Made by a program: the position numbers and the translations under genes. This document shows, piece after piece, positions 1-11,000 of a stretch of 64,000 nucleotides of DNA. How positions within the stretch are numbered: the first letter of the stretch is position 1; the number at the start of each line of letters is the position of its first letter. The stretch comes from Oegoconia quadripuncta (Eukaryota > Arthropoda > Insecta > Lepidoptera > Autostichidae), in NCBI GenBank assembly GCA_949316235.1, contig OX438759.1:14111618-14175617 (forward strand), in the 5' to 3' direction. Below the pieces are notes generated by a model. It made no database searches and was not told the DNA's origin. It saw only the letters and a program-made list of their open reading frames with translations.

Positions 1-120
1 AAGGAATATGCTCTTGTCGATGGAGTAATGACCATGCACGTCCGTTCATACCAGCAGAGTTCCGCCCTCGATGACACGACATTCACCTTTTCTTTCACTT
101 GGTCAAAGTCATTCACTTGA
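1..120 (-). mobile_element. LINE 3'-terminal fragment, family I
   Basis: The sequence around ATGCTCTTGTCGATGGAGTA and CACGACATTCACCTTTTCTT recurs at 60.83-61.0 kb and, inverted, at 19.73-19.85 kb. Read on the minus strand it gives a short peptide beginning EKVNVVSS, like the C-terminal end of a non-LTR retrotransposon ORF2 protein. The pyrimidine-rich stretch at 228-540 may be more of the same decayed element read backwards. It is cut by the window edge. Repetition is seen directly; the LINE assignment is inference. Confidence 0.55.
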
Positions 121-1514
121 ATAATCTATAGTTTCCTTAGTTTAAGAGTTGAATATACTCTCTTAACTATTGGCCAGGATCATGTCAGTAGAGTAATAGT
201 CAATCTGCTAAAGATTATAGTTCTCTATTGATACAACCTTTTCTTTTTCCCTTACTTGGCCTGTATATACTTAGCTACATCTTTCTTCCTTTATTTTTTC
301 TTCCTTCTATTACATTTCCTTCAAGTCTCATTTTTATAAATTCGTCGGGTCGTCTTCCTCTTCTTTCCTCTATCACAGTAAGCAATGATCGTTTCCCCTT
401 TGTCAAATTCCAATCTTCCTCTCCATTCCCCTTCAGCACCACGTTTCAAACGTTTCCAAATTTTTCTTGTCTCATTGTGTTAATGTTCACATCTCACTGC
501 CATATAAAACAATGTTTATTAACAAGACAGAAGAAAACAAGATATTTCGTTATAGTTGTACCAATTCGAAGAAGTAATTAATTTTTAAATTATTATCAAT
601 AAACATACATTCGAAATTCAATATGTTGAAAAAAAAAACATTCATCCATCATGCGAACATCTTTTAGCTCAGATATGCGCACGCGCCAGCAGATGCGTTT
701 CGCGAACTTTATCTATTAAAATAAAGAGCATCTTTACCGGTTTCATTTGTGCGCCCCCTGTATCGAGTATCATTAAGTCAAAATGTGCTCGATTCAAAAC
801 TGAATGCAAATTTATCGGTGTATTGATTTCACATCTGTTATGATTTGATGTAAGGAGCGATTAGATATTGTCAGGATCAAGGACGATTGACTCGGACTGG
901 CTGTTGGAAGCTTTCGATCAGATTGGACCTTTTTCTACATATTGAAAATGTTTCAAGTGGAATATATTTGTTTTTAATGGGTAGCAGCGCCATTGTTGTA
1001 GTCTTGGAGTTCTTAAAATTCTGCCATTGCTAACTATTCCATCTGCCCAGAGATGCGTGGCGATTAGGGCAAAATCCTCCCATGATAACCGATGCAAATA
1101 CCTATTATTATATTACGCTCTGCAAAATACTTGTGTATAAGCTGATTAGTCTAATTGTAAAACGTGATTATTAGGTAATTTTTATTACAATTTCGTTCAA
1201 AGAAGAATTTCTATACTAAAACAGTAAAATGCGATGAAATTTGATGACATCTTTTGGTTTATGAATTGCTGGTGCCATAGGAGACAGACAATTTAAGTAA
1301 ATACTACATTATATTTTTACATTAAATCATGGGAATTTAAATTTTCTTTAATTAAAATTACAATACATTTTTTACAAGTAACAATTTTTACTAATTTATA
1401 GAGATAGTAATAGTAATAGTATGAATACGTTGCAATTATTTGTAAAAGTGCATTAGGTATAATGATGTTATAAATTATCAAACTTATATATAAAATTTAA
1501 AACGCAGTTCACAA
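121..1514. other. No recognisable gene; AT-rich
   Basis: A 117-codon open frame at 228-581 on the plus strand is a run of Phe, Leu, Ser and Pro caused by pyrimidine-rich DNA and has no recognisable domain. I see no SINE, LINE end or inverted repeat from 600 to 1510. Confidence 0.5.
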
Positions 1515-1568
1515 CGTGGACAATTTCATTTCTCATTCTCAGAAGAATGAGAAATGAAATTGTCCACG
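1515..1568. repeat. Perfect 25-bp hairpin with 4-base loop
   Basis: Positions 1515-1539 are the exact reverse complement of 1544-1568, separated by the loop CAGA. The arm begins CGTGGACAATTTCATTTC. No flanking target duplication or related copy was seen. A loop this short is unlike a microRNA precursor. It may be a recent palindromic duplication, or the join of two element ends. Confidence 0.9.
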
Positions 1569-1965
1569 AACAAGTTACAGGTAAGTATTATTGACAAGCC
1601 AAGATGCTGGACAAAAAAATGTGAAGTTGACCTACTTCAAAATTTGCACCTTTTGGAGGTGAAAGAGTTCCCTTTGAATTACACCACCTTGCTGACACAT
1701 GGCGGGTCGGAACCCGCATGTCTTGCAATAAATTTTTTGCCACTGCCTTTCCAGATTAAATATTTTGTGAGGAGTTTGAATGTTATATTATCCGAAACTT
1801 TTGGATAATTTTATATAATATACAATTCACTAATATGTAATGGATGTGCCGTGCTTATGAGCGCGCAAATATAGGGTAAAATAGGGTTTCTTGAATCAGC
1901 AATGCAGTTACTTCCGCGGCTTCAAAACGTTTCTGGAAAAATTAAAAATGGTAAAACTTATCATC

Positions 1966-2295
1966 TTTTTTTTTATGCACGACGGTTTGGTACTTGACCT
2001 CAATCACACCTGATGTTAAGTGAAGATGAGGTCGAAGGTGGAAGCGTACTGACCCGGAAACCCCAACACATTTAGAGACTGGCTATCTTATCTCTGACAA
2101 CCGGAACACAATAATGCTATTAACATTGCTGCTTGGCAGCAGACTTAGATAAGATGGTGGTAGCTAGCCAGGCGGACATTCAAAACGCCCTACCACCAAC
2201 CAAACCGAGTACTTAAACATGTACCCCGCTGGGGATCGAACCCGCGACCTCCGAATCGTAAACCCAATGTTGTTTACATTGAGCCACGGAGGCGG
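1966..2295 (-). mobile_element. SINE-1 copy (tRNA-derived), full length
   Basis: SINE-1 is the commonest element in this window. Read on its own strand it starts CCGCCTCCGTGGCTCAATG (A-box-like), has GGTTCGATCCC (B box) about 50 bases on, continues with a body containing TGGCTAGCTACCACCATC and ends CATCAGGTGTGATTGAGGTC followed by a short spacer and poly(A). A tRNA-like head with internal pol III boxes plus a LINE-like 3' end is the standard SINE layout. This copy is about 330 bp and has both boxes. Confidence 0.9.
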
Positions 2296-3600
2296 AGAGT
2301 CATCTGCTTGAGTTCATAATCCATGTATTATCAGTAATTATAGTCCAAAAAACTCATAAGCTAAAACAAGATTTAGAAAATAGCGTGTACGGGTGTCTTG
2401 TTTATAGGGATGATAAATGACAACTGTTGCAAACCAATGGGCAAATACTGGGAAAAGGATTGGATGAAGTGATGTGACTTGGCTGTGTAATGGCGGACAT
2501 GAATCGATTTTGTTGAACTAATTTATTTCAGAAGGCGATCAACCTACAGTGCTATAGTGAAGTTACAGATTTCAGATCAAAGCATATAACAAAATCTATA
2601 TAAAGGCTAACTGTAATGTTTTCTAAAGACTATTTTAGTCCTAGAACAAAACAACTTTCGTCTATGAGTTTTGTAAATTCACGATGAACAATATTATATT
2701 AGGTAAAATTTGTTTAGGGAGAATCGAATGTATTTATTAAAGTCGTAGAAAAATAATTGATCCATTTCAGAAACAAAAACCCGTAAACTCTCCGTTGGAA
2801 TATTATGAAATTGGAGTTTTTTTCTTCGTTAATCATATGTACCAATTCCTGCGATTTTCAAAGCTATATCCAAATTTGTTTTTTATTTGGGAAATGGAAT
2901 ACCTATTATTTCAAGGTTTCACATGAAATATTTTTTAATTTCTGGTCTAAATCACATAATAAAAATAATTTGAACAGAGCACTTTGCATGTGCTTTTCAT
3001 AATCAGTTGTTAGATTCGCTGAAACTTTTATAAAGCGGTTACTTTTAAAAATTAACCCTGCATATACTAATATACACAAAGTTTAGCTAAATTTGGATTT
3101 GCCGTTCCCAAAAAAAATCAAAAATATTTGTATGGAGAAAAGAGTCTTAATGAAATTCTTCATTCAAAACGCCAATTTCGTAGGTAAGGACCTAATATAT
3201 AAGAAATATAAATTAATTATTATATTTGTATGACGCACGCAAGCTGTAAAGATGAGTTCACTATTATAAAAGAAAATAAGTAACGCTATCATGGCATATG
3301 CACGGTGCACGCGACATTTCGGGAATAGAGCTAAAGGTGCATTCGACCCCTTTCTCCTTTATTAAACGTCACAATCGACGGGTCGACCCTAGAAAGTATT
3401 TAATAGCAGGGTCTTAACTCGATCGAATGAGCACAATCACAATGCTCTCGGATAGATGGAACGTAAGTAAATAAATCTGGTGTTTCATATTTTCGATTCT
3501 TTTGGGTTTTTTTTATTATCGTTGTTATTTATTGATGAAGGATTTGACCGCCGATTGGTCTTTTAAGTAGTGACACTCCTTCGAGATTTCGAACAGTTGC
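2296..3600. other. No recognisable gene or repeat
   Basis: AT-rich DNA with only short open frames, such as 2805-3002 plus, which has no recognisable feature. The part from 3300 to 3420 is slightly richer in CpG (GCACGCGACATTTCGG) but shows no exon signals that I can support. Confidence 0.45.
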
Positions 3601-3774
3601 GGATTCGCGCCGGGCCAGCGATAAATATTTGAATCCTACAACCTTGGGATCTTCAAGAGCAGAGTGAATAGGCATTTACTGAGATCGCGTGCTTCATCTC
3701 CGACCACATCGTCACTTTCCATCAGGTGAGATTGTGGTCAAACGCGAATCCAGTCAATCATAAAAAAAAAAAAA
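3600..3774 (+). mobile_element. LINE-B 3' end with C-terminal codons and poly(A)
   Basis: From 3641 the frame reads NLGIFKSRVNRHLLRSRA and then about a dozen residues to a TGA within CATCAGGTGAG. The FKSRVNRHL motif is characteristic of the C-terminal end of lepidopteran non-LTR retrotransposon ORF2. The 3' end contains CACTTTCCATCAGGTGAG, GATTGTGGTCAAACGCG and about 13 A. It is heavily 5'-truncated, as expected of target-primed reverse transcription. The same tail is seen at 7.19, 55.9 and probably 60.75 kb. Confidence 0.8.
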
Positions 3775-4746
3775 ATTCTTTAATGCATACGAACGTTTAT
3801 ATTCCCGAGTTATGGTTGTTTATATAATTGTTTATATAGATATGTTCATTCGATCAACGGTAAAGAAAACAGTTAAGGCCAACCAGTCCTTTCCCATATC
3901 CATGGGAAAAGATGGACTGTTTTCATTCTGCTGTGCCGGGAACTGCTAAAATCTGCGAACTCCCACCCGTAAAAGCAAATGCTCCCATAAGAAGCGAGAC
4001 GCTAATCGAGCTCGCATTAGATTTGTTGCGGTATTAATCAATCAAACATCAATATAATTATTTAAAATATTTAAATTCTTCTTCTTAAATTTGCAATAAT
4101 AATTTTCATGGCTTATCATTGACATATACAATATCAAATTATAACTTTGCGATATTTAATTAAATGGGAACAGATATCACCATTATTATGTAGTTATTCA
4201 TAACGTTATACTAAAATTGATTTACAACGTTACCAAGGCTATCCTGATTATTTATGTCAGTATGCCACGATCTGCATGCCATAATAATCGATATCATTTA
4301 AAATCGCCCGACCCCACCATAACCTCACACTATTCCATAATCCACTTTATACCCATGGAGTAGCATTCGTTTTTCAATCAATCGCATTTTATATTCGACC
4401 AATGTAAAACGACCGTGATGTAAACAAATGGAATTAGGAAAATGTTTGTTGGGTGAAAATTGTTGAGGCCAAGTTATATTGGACAGTATCCAATCCACCC
4501 CAGCTTCCCACAGACCATCTGTTTGCACAGTCTTGAGGGTAGACGTTAGAAACGCATGACATTTGGTGTTGCCCTTAAATGCTTGTTGAAGGTTTTTTAA
4601 TTGGAGTTTTGTGGAGTTTACAATAATAGTGATCGTCACTGATGCGTTACTTTTATTTGGTTGCTATCTGTTTGTTTAACTAATTTTAAAATGAAACTCA
4701 AAAACTAAAATTTCTATCGATTTTGATCTGACGTCTCTAAACTTAA
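3775..4746. other. No recognisable gene or repeat
   Basis: A 104-codon minus-strand open frame lies at 4325-4639 (starting MTITIIVNSTKLQLKN). It has no motif I recognise, no in-frame partner nearby and no splice signals that I could tie to it. It could be chance or a decayed fragment. Confidence 0.4.
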
Positions 4747-5179
4747 CCGGCTTCGGGGCTTAATGTAAACATTTTACGAATCGGAGGTGGTTCGATCCTC
4801 AATGGGGTATACGTTTAGAACTCGGTTTGGTTGGTGGTAGAGCATTTTTAATGCCCACCTGGCTAGCTACCACCATCTTATCTAAGTCTGCCGCCAAACA
4901 GCAATGTTAACAGCAGTTTTTGTTTTATGTTTGACAATCACTTTTATTTTAAATTTCATAAATTTACGAAACTGTATGTATGACATGCTATTGTAAAAGT
5001 GAACTAAATAAATCTAATCTAATCTAATCATTGTTTGGTTCCGGTTGTCAGAGATAAAATAGCCAGTCTCCCAAATAAGAGGGGGATTCCTGGTCAGTAC
5101 GCTTCCACCTTCGGTCCCATCTTCACTTAACATCAGGTGTGATTGAGGTCAAGTGCTAAACCATTGTGCATAAAAAAAA
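4747..5179 (+). mobile_element. SINE-1 copy interrupted by a LINE tail
   Basis: A SINE-1 copy with a degenerate head (CCGGCTTCGGGGCTTAATG) and a weakened B box. It is split near 4915 by about 115 bp of unrelated DNA, and its body resumes at about 5029 (TTGTTTGGTTCCGGTTGTC). It ends in poly(A). The missing internal bases are restored if 4916-5029 is removed. Confidence 0.85.
4916..5029 (+). mobile_element. 5'-truncated retroelement with (AATCT)n tail
   Basis: This insert inside SINE-1 ends AAATAAATCTAATCTAATCT. The simple-repeat tail and extreme shortness suit a 5'-truncated non-LTR element whose tail is (TCTAA)n rather than poly(A). Similar AATCTAATCT ends appear near 16.29, 38.61 and 58.47 kb. 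The family is not identified. Confidence 0.6.
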
Positions 5180-5420
5180 CTAAACTAAAACCAGATTTAA
5201 GTTTGTCACACATACATCGGGTATCTGCTCGCGAGCGATATGCTCCTGAAGAAAATGAAGTTTTTATATCGCTCTGTGTAAATGACAGACAAGTGTAAAA
5301 TATATATTATCTTCATCGTGTGTGATGCGTTTTGGTGTGTTACTAACCCGTCTTCTTATTGTAGGAAGAAAGAGACAGCATCGTTTTAAAATAGATTATA
5401 GTTTAGTGATGTCACATCAG

Positions 5421-5430
5421 AATCGACACC
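5421..5430. repeat. Isolated MITE-A terminal end
   Basis: AATCGACACC is the inverted end of MITE-A. It abuts the AAT that precedes the left end of the outer MITE-A copy, so the junction reads GAATCGACACC-AAT-GGTGTCGATTC. Confidence 0.6.
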
Positions 5431-5433
5431 AAT

Positions 5434-5707
5434 GGTGTCGATTCGGATGTACACTAACTAAATTAAACTAAAACCACTTTTAAAGTAGTACTGGTGTCGA
5501 TTCGGTTGTACGCAAACTAAACTAAAACCAATTTTAAAGTAGGTCTGTCTTTTTCTCTCTGGAACAATATAACGTGACAGCACCAGTCTAAATCTGGTTT
5601 TAGTTTAGTTCGTGTGCAACCGAATCGACACCACTGTCTCTTTCTCCTTGGAACAGTACGATGCGACAGCGCCACTTCAAAACTGGTTTTAGTTTAGTTT
5701 AGTTAGT
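5434..5707 (+). mobile_element. MITE-A, outer copy, split and right-truncated
   Basis: The left end GGTGTCGATTCGGATGTAC follows AAT. The copy is interrupted at 5490-5635 by a second member of the same family, then resumes with CTCTTTCTCCTTGGAACAG and a right arm (GGTTTTAGTTTAG) that breaks off at 5707, where a SINE-3 copy begins. No transposase is present. It is a non-autonomous inverted-repeat element. Confidence 0.8.
5493..5632 (+). mobile_element. MITE-A, inner copy with ACT target duplication
   Basis: A 140-bp element with inverted ends, left GGTGTCGATTCGGTTGTACG and right reading inward GGTGTCGATTCGGTTGCAC. It is flanked by ACT at 5490-5492 and 5633-5635. The interior (TTTTTCTCTCTGGAACAAT) matches the outer copy, so it inserted into its own family. 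A 3-bp duplication is shared with the 61.35-kb copy (AAT there). Confidence 0.85.
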
Positions 5708-5890
5708 AAGCTTGTACTATGGAAATAAGATAATTGATAAATATAGGTAAATAAATATTTATATAAACATCTATGACTCAGGAATAAATGTTCGTATTCA
5801 TCACACACACATTTACTTGTCGCTGGATTCGAACCCGCAACCGTTGGTTTCGCTGACAGGGTCACTTTCTACTTTACCAATCGGTCTGTT
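5708..5890 (-). mobile_element. SINE-3 copy, 3'-truncated
   Basis: SINE-3, read on its own strand, starts CGACCGATTGGTGTAGTGG, has GGTTCGAATCC (B box), then GAATACGAACATTTATTCC, and ends with AGTTTGGGACTAGATGGTGT and an (AAATATTTATT) tail. This copy has a good B-box region (complement of TGGATTCGAACCCGCAACC) but stops at the CTTGTACTATGG region where it meets MITE-A. Confidence 0.85.
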
Positions 5891-6159
5891 GCTTTGCAGT
5901 GGATGTCCATAATAATATGGCTGATGTGATGATCATATTGCAAAATGATCACAAATTGTGAATAATTTATATAAATTAGAACTAGTGTGTAATAACTAAA
6001 CAACTACCGACACGAGGAAACAAGATATCAATAAAATAAATTAAATCACAGTCACCCTTTCAATTAAATTGCACAAACCCATTATATCGTGGTTAAAGTA
6101 ATAAGCGGCGGGCGGAGGCGTACTGTAGCAATAGAATATCTGTTTCCAATATAGTTCAC
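5891..6159. other. Nothing recognised
   Basis: Short AT-rich spacer with one CpG-rich patch (AGCGGCGGGCGGAGGCG at about 6103). No element ends were seen. Confidence 0.4.
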
Positions 6160-6345
6160 ACTAATATATAAAATGCTAACGTAACTCTCTTTGTTACCCT
6201 TAACCACTAAGCCTCTGAAGCGATCGAATTGAAATTTTGGCTGGGACCTGGAAAAGGACATAGGTTACTTTCATCCTGAAAATATTCGCGATAAAGCACC
6301 TAATGACATGGAGGCGAAACCGCGGGCACATTAAGCTAGTATATT
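6160..6345 (+). mobile_element. Family S interspersed repeat (Helitron-like)
   Basis: Family S begins ACTAATATTATAAAtGCGAAAG, has a conserved core about unknown-strand residues rendered as AACGGATTTGAATGAAATTTGG-like DNA, and ends near GCGGGCA..AGCTAGT. This copy keeps the CACTAATATATAAAATGC start, the TGAAATTTTGGCTGGGACC core and the CGCGGGCACATTAAGCTAGT end. Such repeats are abundant in Lepidoptera and are usually filed with non-autonomous Helitrons; I cannot verify the class here. Confidence 0.6.
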
Positions 6346-7137
6346 TATAATTAGAACAGTATCACAAGTTTGTATGAAATAATATGCAATATTGACCAAA
6401 AATTGGAATTTTTCGGGTCAATTTTAGAAAAAAGGGCTCTGTTAATATTTTTTTCTTAGATGGACTAAAACTTCAGCCGCTATGTTGATTCATTGTAAGC
6501 ATAGTATAAATCGCGACCGGCAACCTAACCGTTTACGGCGCAATTGAACAAACGACACAAATAATCGGGTAAGAGATGAACACAAAGGAACATTATGTTT
6601 GCTAATTAAAAAGCGAAGTCGAAAAAGAAAAGAACTCTGGTTTTCAGTGCAGCTCTGGAAGTGGAGAATGATGAATTGGAAAATCTTCTATGAAAAGTGT
6701 AGTAAATCACGTCCAGAGAACAGCTTTACGTTCAGCGTTGGATTTCTTTAGCTATTTTATTAGAAATGTTATTTTAATGCACAACTTTAGTGACTTGCAC
6801 CACACACCAAGCTCATACACACAAGACAGGAAGCGGCGCATACACAAGCCCAGGACAAAAGAGATGCGCGGAAAACATATAATTATGCTATCATATAACG
6901 GAATTGTAGATGTGATAGGACACAGAGGCAAGTGAGGCACTTGCTGTTTCCTTTAGCGATGAATAGCTCTCAAATACCAGCCATTTTAGAATAATAATTG
7001 TTGCTGGGGTATGGTACACCTGTTGTGTTTTCCTTTTGTGTCATATTCAACGTATTCATGTCTGTATACACAGGTAGTACGAGCAGTTTATTAAAATATT
7101 GTGTTTTGCTTATTAATTAATGTAATGAGGAGGGTTA
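6346..7137. other. No recognisable gene or repeat
   Basis: Two short opposing open frames at 6690-6940 share no known motif. Otherwise AT-rich and featureless. Confidence 0.4.
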
Positions 7138-7235
7138 TTACCACATCGTCTGCCCAGTCCAAGCTAACTTGTTGGATATAAAAGCCCCTTTCTTCCAAGG
7201 CCAAATGGACTCGATCCAGTCAATCTTAAAAATAT
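7138..7235 (+). mobile_element. LINE-B 3' end, degenerate
   Basis: CCACATCGTCTGCCCAGTCC and CGATCCAGTCAATCTTAAAA match the 3' end of LINE-B at 3.70-3.77 kb, with many substitutions and loss of the poly(A). No coding sequence is left. Confidence 0.55.
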
Positions 7236-7429
7236 AAGTATATAATTACATAAATTAGGCGTAGACTTTTATGTTACCGGGATGTTATCATGATACTTTT
7301 TCATTTTGTCGCAAATGAGGACATAATACAAATAAAACTAAATAAGTAATATCAATCAAGAAAGAATATGCAATTGTTTTGGGATAAATAAGGAAATACA
7401 TAATTTAAATACAAGATATAAAAATAAAC

Positions 7430-7930
7430 TTGCTGTTCATAGCAGTCGCTTACACAAAGTCACTAAGTCATTCAAAAGACTTTTATAATAATGTTCCGGT
7501 AGTCATTCAAAATTTGTCTTTAAATAAATTTAAAACCACTATTAAAACGGAAACTATGTGCCAAAGGCTATTATAAAATTTCTGACTATTTGGATGATAA
7601 GAATGTGTGGACATGAACTGCTCGGCGATATCCAGTCTATTAATTTATATATATTTTTCTTAGTCGAATCATCAATTGTAAAAATAATTATTTAAAAGAG
7701 CAACCCCTAAGTTTCTTGCTCGTTCTTCTCTGGAGTCTCCCTTGTGAATGAGCGATAATTGTATATCGTGATGATTTCAAATGTAACGAAAATAACTTAC
7801 GAAATAGAACTGTTTTGAATTTGATTTCAATACAAAACCGCAATTCCGGAATTTTATTACATAATAATAATGTAGAAAAAGTCATCCACTTCAAATCTAC
7901 GAGATTTAAAAAAGAATGTAAAAAAGCAAT
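7430..7930 (+). mobile_element. LINE-A 3' end with decayed C-terminus
   Basis: Codons reading FYNNVPVVIQNLSLNKFK are found at about 7483-7540, interrupted soon after by stops. This matches the FFNKVPVHIQKLPFNKFK of the copy at 35.8 kb, a typical end of a Jockey- or CR1-like ORF2 protein. The 3' untranslated part has GAGCAACCCCTAAGTTTCTT and TGCTCGTTCTTCTCTGG. It ends near AAAGAATGTAAAAAAGC. Confidence 0.75.
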
Positions 7931-7939
7931 GTACATTGT

Positions 7940-8080
7940 CCCCATGTGGTCAGTGCGTCTCGCTCGATGGCTCGAGGCAGCGGAAGCACGGCCCATACGC
8001 CGTCCGTTTCCGTGCGCTATGCCTCCACTTCCGCCGTGAGGCAGGCGCCTGCGCACCTATGCGAGCTCTGGTTATGTATG
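7940..8080. other. CpG-rich patch
   Basis: This stretch is clearly richer in G, C and CpG than its surroundings (CATACGCCGTCCGTTTCCGT, CTTCCGCCGTGAGGCAGGCG). Open frames cross it on both strands because stops are rare, but none shows a known motif. It could be a small regulatory island or the body of an unlisted repeat. Confidence 0.4.
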
Positions 8081-11000
8081 ACACATGTTTGGGTTGGAGC
8101 CGGAAAAGCCATCAGGGTTCATTAAGAGAGTTCTGGTTCAAGCAAATTATTGTGCCTATAAAATGGGTAACTAATAGAGAATTGAAGCACATTAGTTAGT
8201 TAATTTATATTTGTACAAAGTGAAAATACTTGGAGCTCTTTGTTGGTACAACATAGAGTGTCCTCGGCACATTACTAAGTAGTAATATTTTAAACATCAA
8301 CATCTAATTATTGAATTATCGTGTTATTTTTATTTACAGAACTGAAGAGTTTATTATAACTTAATAATTACCGAATAAGATAAAATAAAATTCTAATCTA
8401 TATACCTACTACTACCAATTTTACAAAATAAGAACAACTAAAGGCCTAACTTGAACAACTAATTTAAAGAGCCATGTGTCACCTCATCACTTAGTTTAGA
8501 AGATGGCACAGGTTCGGCCCGTGTGGGAGAGTGCCCAAGATACTGGCTGCATTACCTCGCTGGATGGCAATCCTTAATCTTTGAGCGAGATAAGTGACCA
8601 GACACGTCTGGTCGCCACCTTTTTATAAAAAGATAGAGTTCCGGGGCCCCAAGGTCTCAACCCCAAAAGGAATAAAATTGTGTTTTTTTTTTAAGTTTGT
8701 GATGCTAATCTATTTAAAAACCTTCGCTTTCTTTAAAGCCAGTTATAGTTATAATTTTGGTTGCCACCAGTGTGATAACGTCTCTACTGCAGATATAATG
8801 TCATCACCTGCCTATTACATCGATGAAATCTTGAAAACTCATCGAGATTTTTCAACAATTACGACTACGAACAGTAACCACTCAGACAGTACAAAAAATC
8901 GTCAATTCATAAAACACGGTCGGATCTCGTCCGATGGGGAACAAAAGGAAAAAGAAACGAAATGAACAATCGCTGCCTAAACTACTAAGAGAGTATGCTT
9001 TTCACTTTATTATACGATTGTTTGACAAATTTTTACCGTTTTTTTTTATTAACAACAGAACGAACCGAACTTTTGTATGAGAAGTGAGAAAACCGCTACC
9101 GAACTGTTAATCAAATTAAAATTATTTAATTTTCTGTTATTAAAATGGTATAGTAAAATTGTAAATCTCATCGTACATTATTTAAGGGCACTGAAAGCAA
9201 TACAAAGTACAGTACTCGCACAAAATATATGAGGACAAATTTTTAATGAAGTAGTAGAATCGAGTAGATAGTAATTAAGACCTTAAAGATTATCAATAGG
9301 GTTGTTCTTGGAGGATACTTTAAGGCATATATTTGAATAAACAATAGCGAATACAGACCGAACAAGTAATTGGTTTTGTAGAATTAGTAATAAAAATATT
9401 AAAAGAAATGTTTCGTATGTTTTTGTGGAGACTGCATGCTGTAAGCTCACACCATTAGCCCTTCCCAAATGTGTTAAGTAATCTGCGTGTTTCGTGTATT
9501 GTAAATAACTTGTACATCTTTAACTAATACCAGTGTGTAAGAGGTTTTTGTTTACCATTATCACACTATGACGATCAAACCGATTCACTTGAAATTTAAG
9601 TTATATGGAAACCTTTTATAGGATAATTTTTATAGAATCCTAGACAGGTATGTAACGATATCTTAATTAACATTAATACATAAAACAAAATCTATCTCAT
9701 CACAATAAAAGCGTAATCTAAACCGAAATAGGTTAAACAAAGCCTTGCAACAGACTCGAGGCTTTAGCGAGCCGTGACTAGGGCTGTTACGACATCAACT
9801 TGTAAATCATTTGGATTATAAAGACGTTCAACAAAGAGTATAATCATAATTAGTTGCAGATTATTCGAGACGGACATAACTAAATAAGTGTATATAAATA
9901 AAAATAAAACTAAATAACTAAATAAAAAAAAATAAGTGATGTAATGTGAAACTTTGTTTCGGAATTAATATTTTTTTCCGTTTTTCATTTGTATATGAAC
10001 TGTTTATTTTTAACTCTTTGAAAAGATTAAGCTTTTCCAGTGACATTCCTTAGTGATTTTGTTCTTATAGATTTATAAAACGAAAGTGGTAGAAATGTAA
10101 TATTTAGAAACGGATGTATAAACGTACATGTAAGGAAAAACTTCTTCGAAATGCTTAAACCGATTTACACAAAACATAATAAGAACCATTTTGCATTACT
10201 AGCTTTCGGGATTAAAAAACCGTTTTCAAATCGGTTCAGCCATTTGGTGTTACGTAGCCACACGGTGAGACATGTACTTGAAACTCAGAAGAGGGGTTCT
10301 TCTTGTACCGAGGCTTAAAACTTTACTTCTCTTCTTTTTATTGTGTCAATGAGTTGCTCAAATGTGCTTCCAAAAGTTTGCTACATCGATAGTCTTTTGA
10401 TTACCTTCGAGTAGGTTCTCCAGCGTGTGGCTGGAAAAATTACTTGTAAATTATAGATAAATCCCTATTTAATTAATTATCATCAGAATTTAAGAGCCAC
10501 ACTTATGTCGGTGTACATTCTATATTATCTAAAAGGAAATAAGTTAAACCAAGCTTAGAAACAATTGTAGTCTTTAGTTGGCTGTGACTTGGGCTGTATA
10601 CGCGTATGTACACACATTCATTTTACACGTGGCTTTCCTCTCCCAGGATGGGACGAAAGAATAGCGCCCAGTTCTTAAAGCGATGCCAAGCCCCACTTTT
10701 AGCTACAGTGGCATACAAGATTGTTGTGTTTATCTTTATAATGTCTTGTTTAGTTTGTTCTTTTTAATGTTTTATATGTCAAGTTTGTTTTGTACATTTA
10801 GTGTGTGCCTTATTGTGGCGAATAAACTATTTTCTATCTTTCTATATTTTGAAATGTGCATTTGACAAATACCCAGTTCAAAATCCGGTGTTAAGTAAAA
10901 GTCGAAACCGTAAAACCGTTCACCAGACAACCCTATCGCGAAAGCCAAGCCAGGCTCAAACGAACGAACCGGCTAATACAGCCGCATCTGCGACGTAATG

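Noticed and set aside
228..581. 117-codon plus-strand frame
   Set aside because: Pyrimidine-rich strand gives a Phe/Leu/Ser run; more likely the antisense of a decayed LINE.
1554..1808. 84-codon frame starting within the 25-bp hairpin
   Set aside because: The ATG is part of the palindrome arm; the peptide has no recognisable feature.
7688..8056. 122-codon minus-strand frame
   Set aside because: Spans a LINE-A 3' untranslated region in antisense and a GC-rich patch; no domain.
8594..8965. 123-codon plus-strand frame as a gene
   Set aside because: No domain, AT-driven composition and no splice or promoter context.
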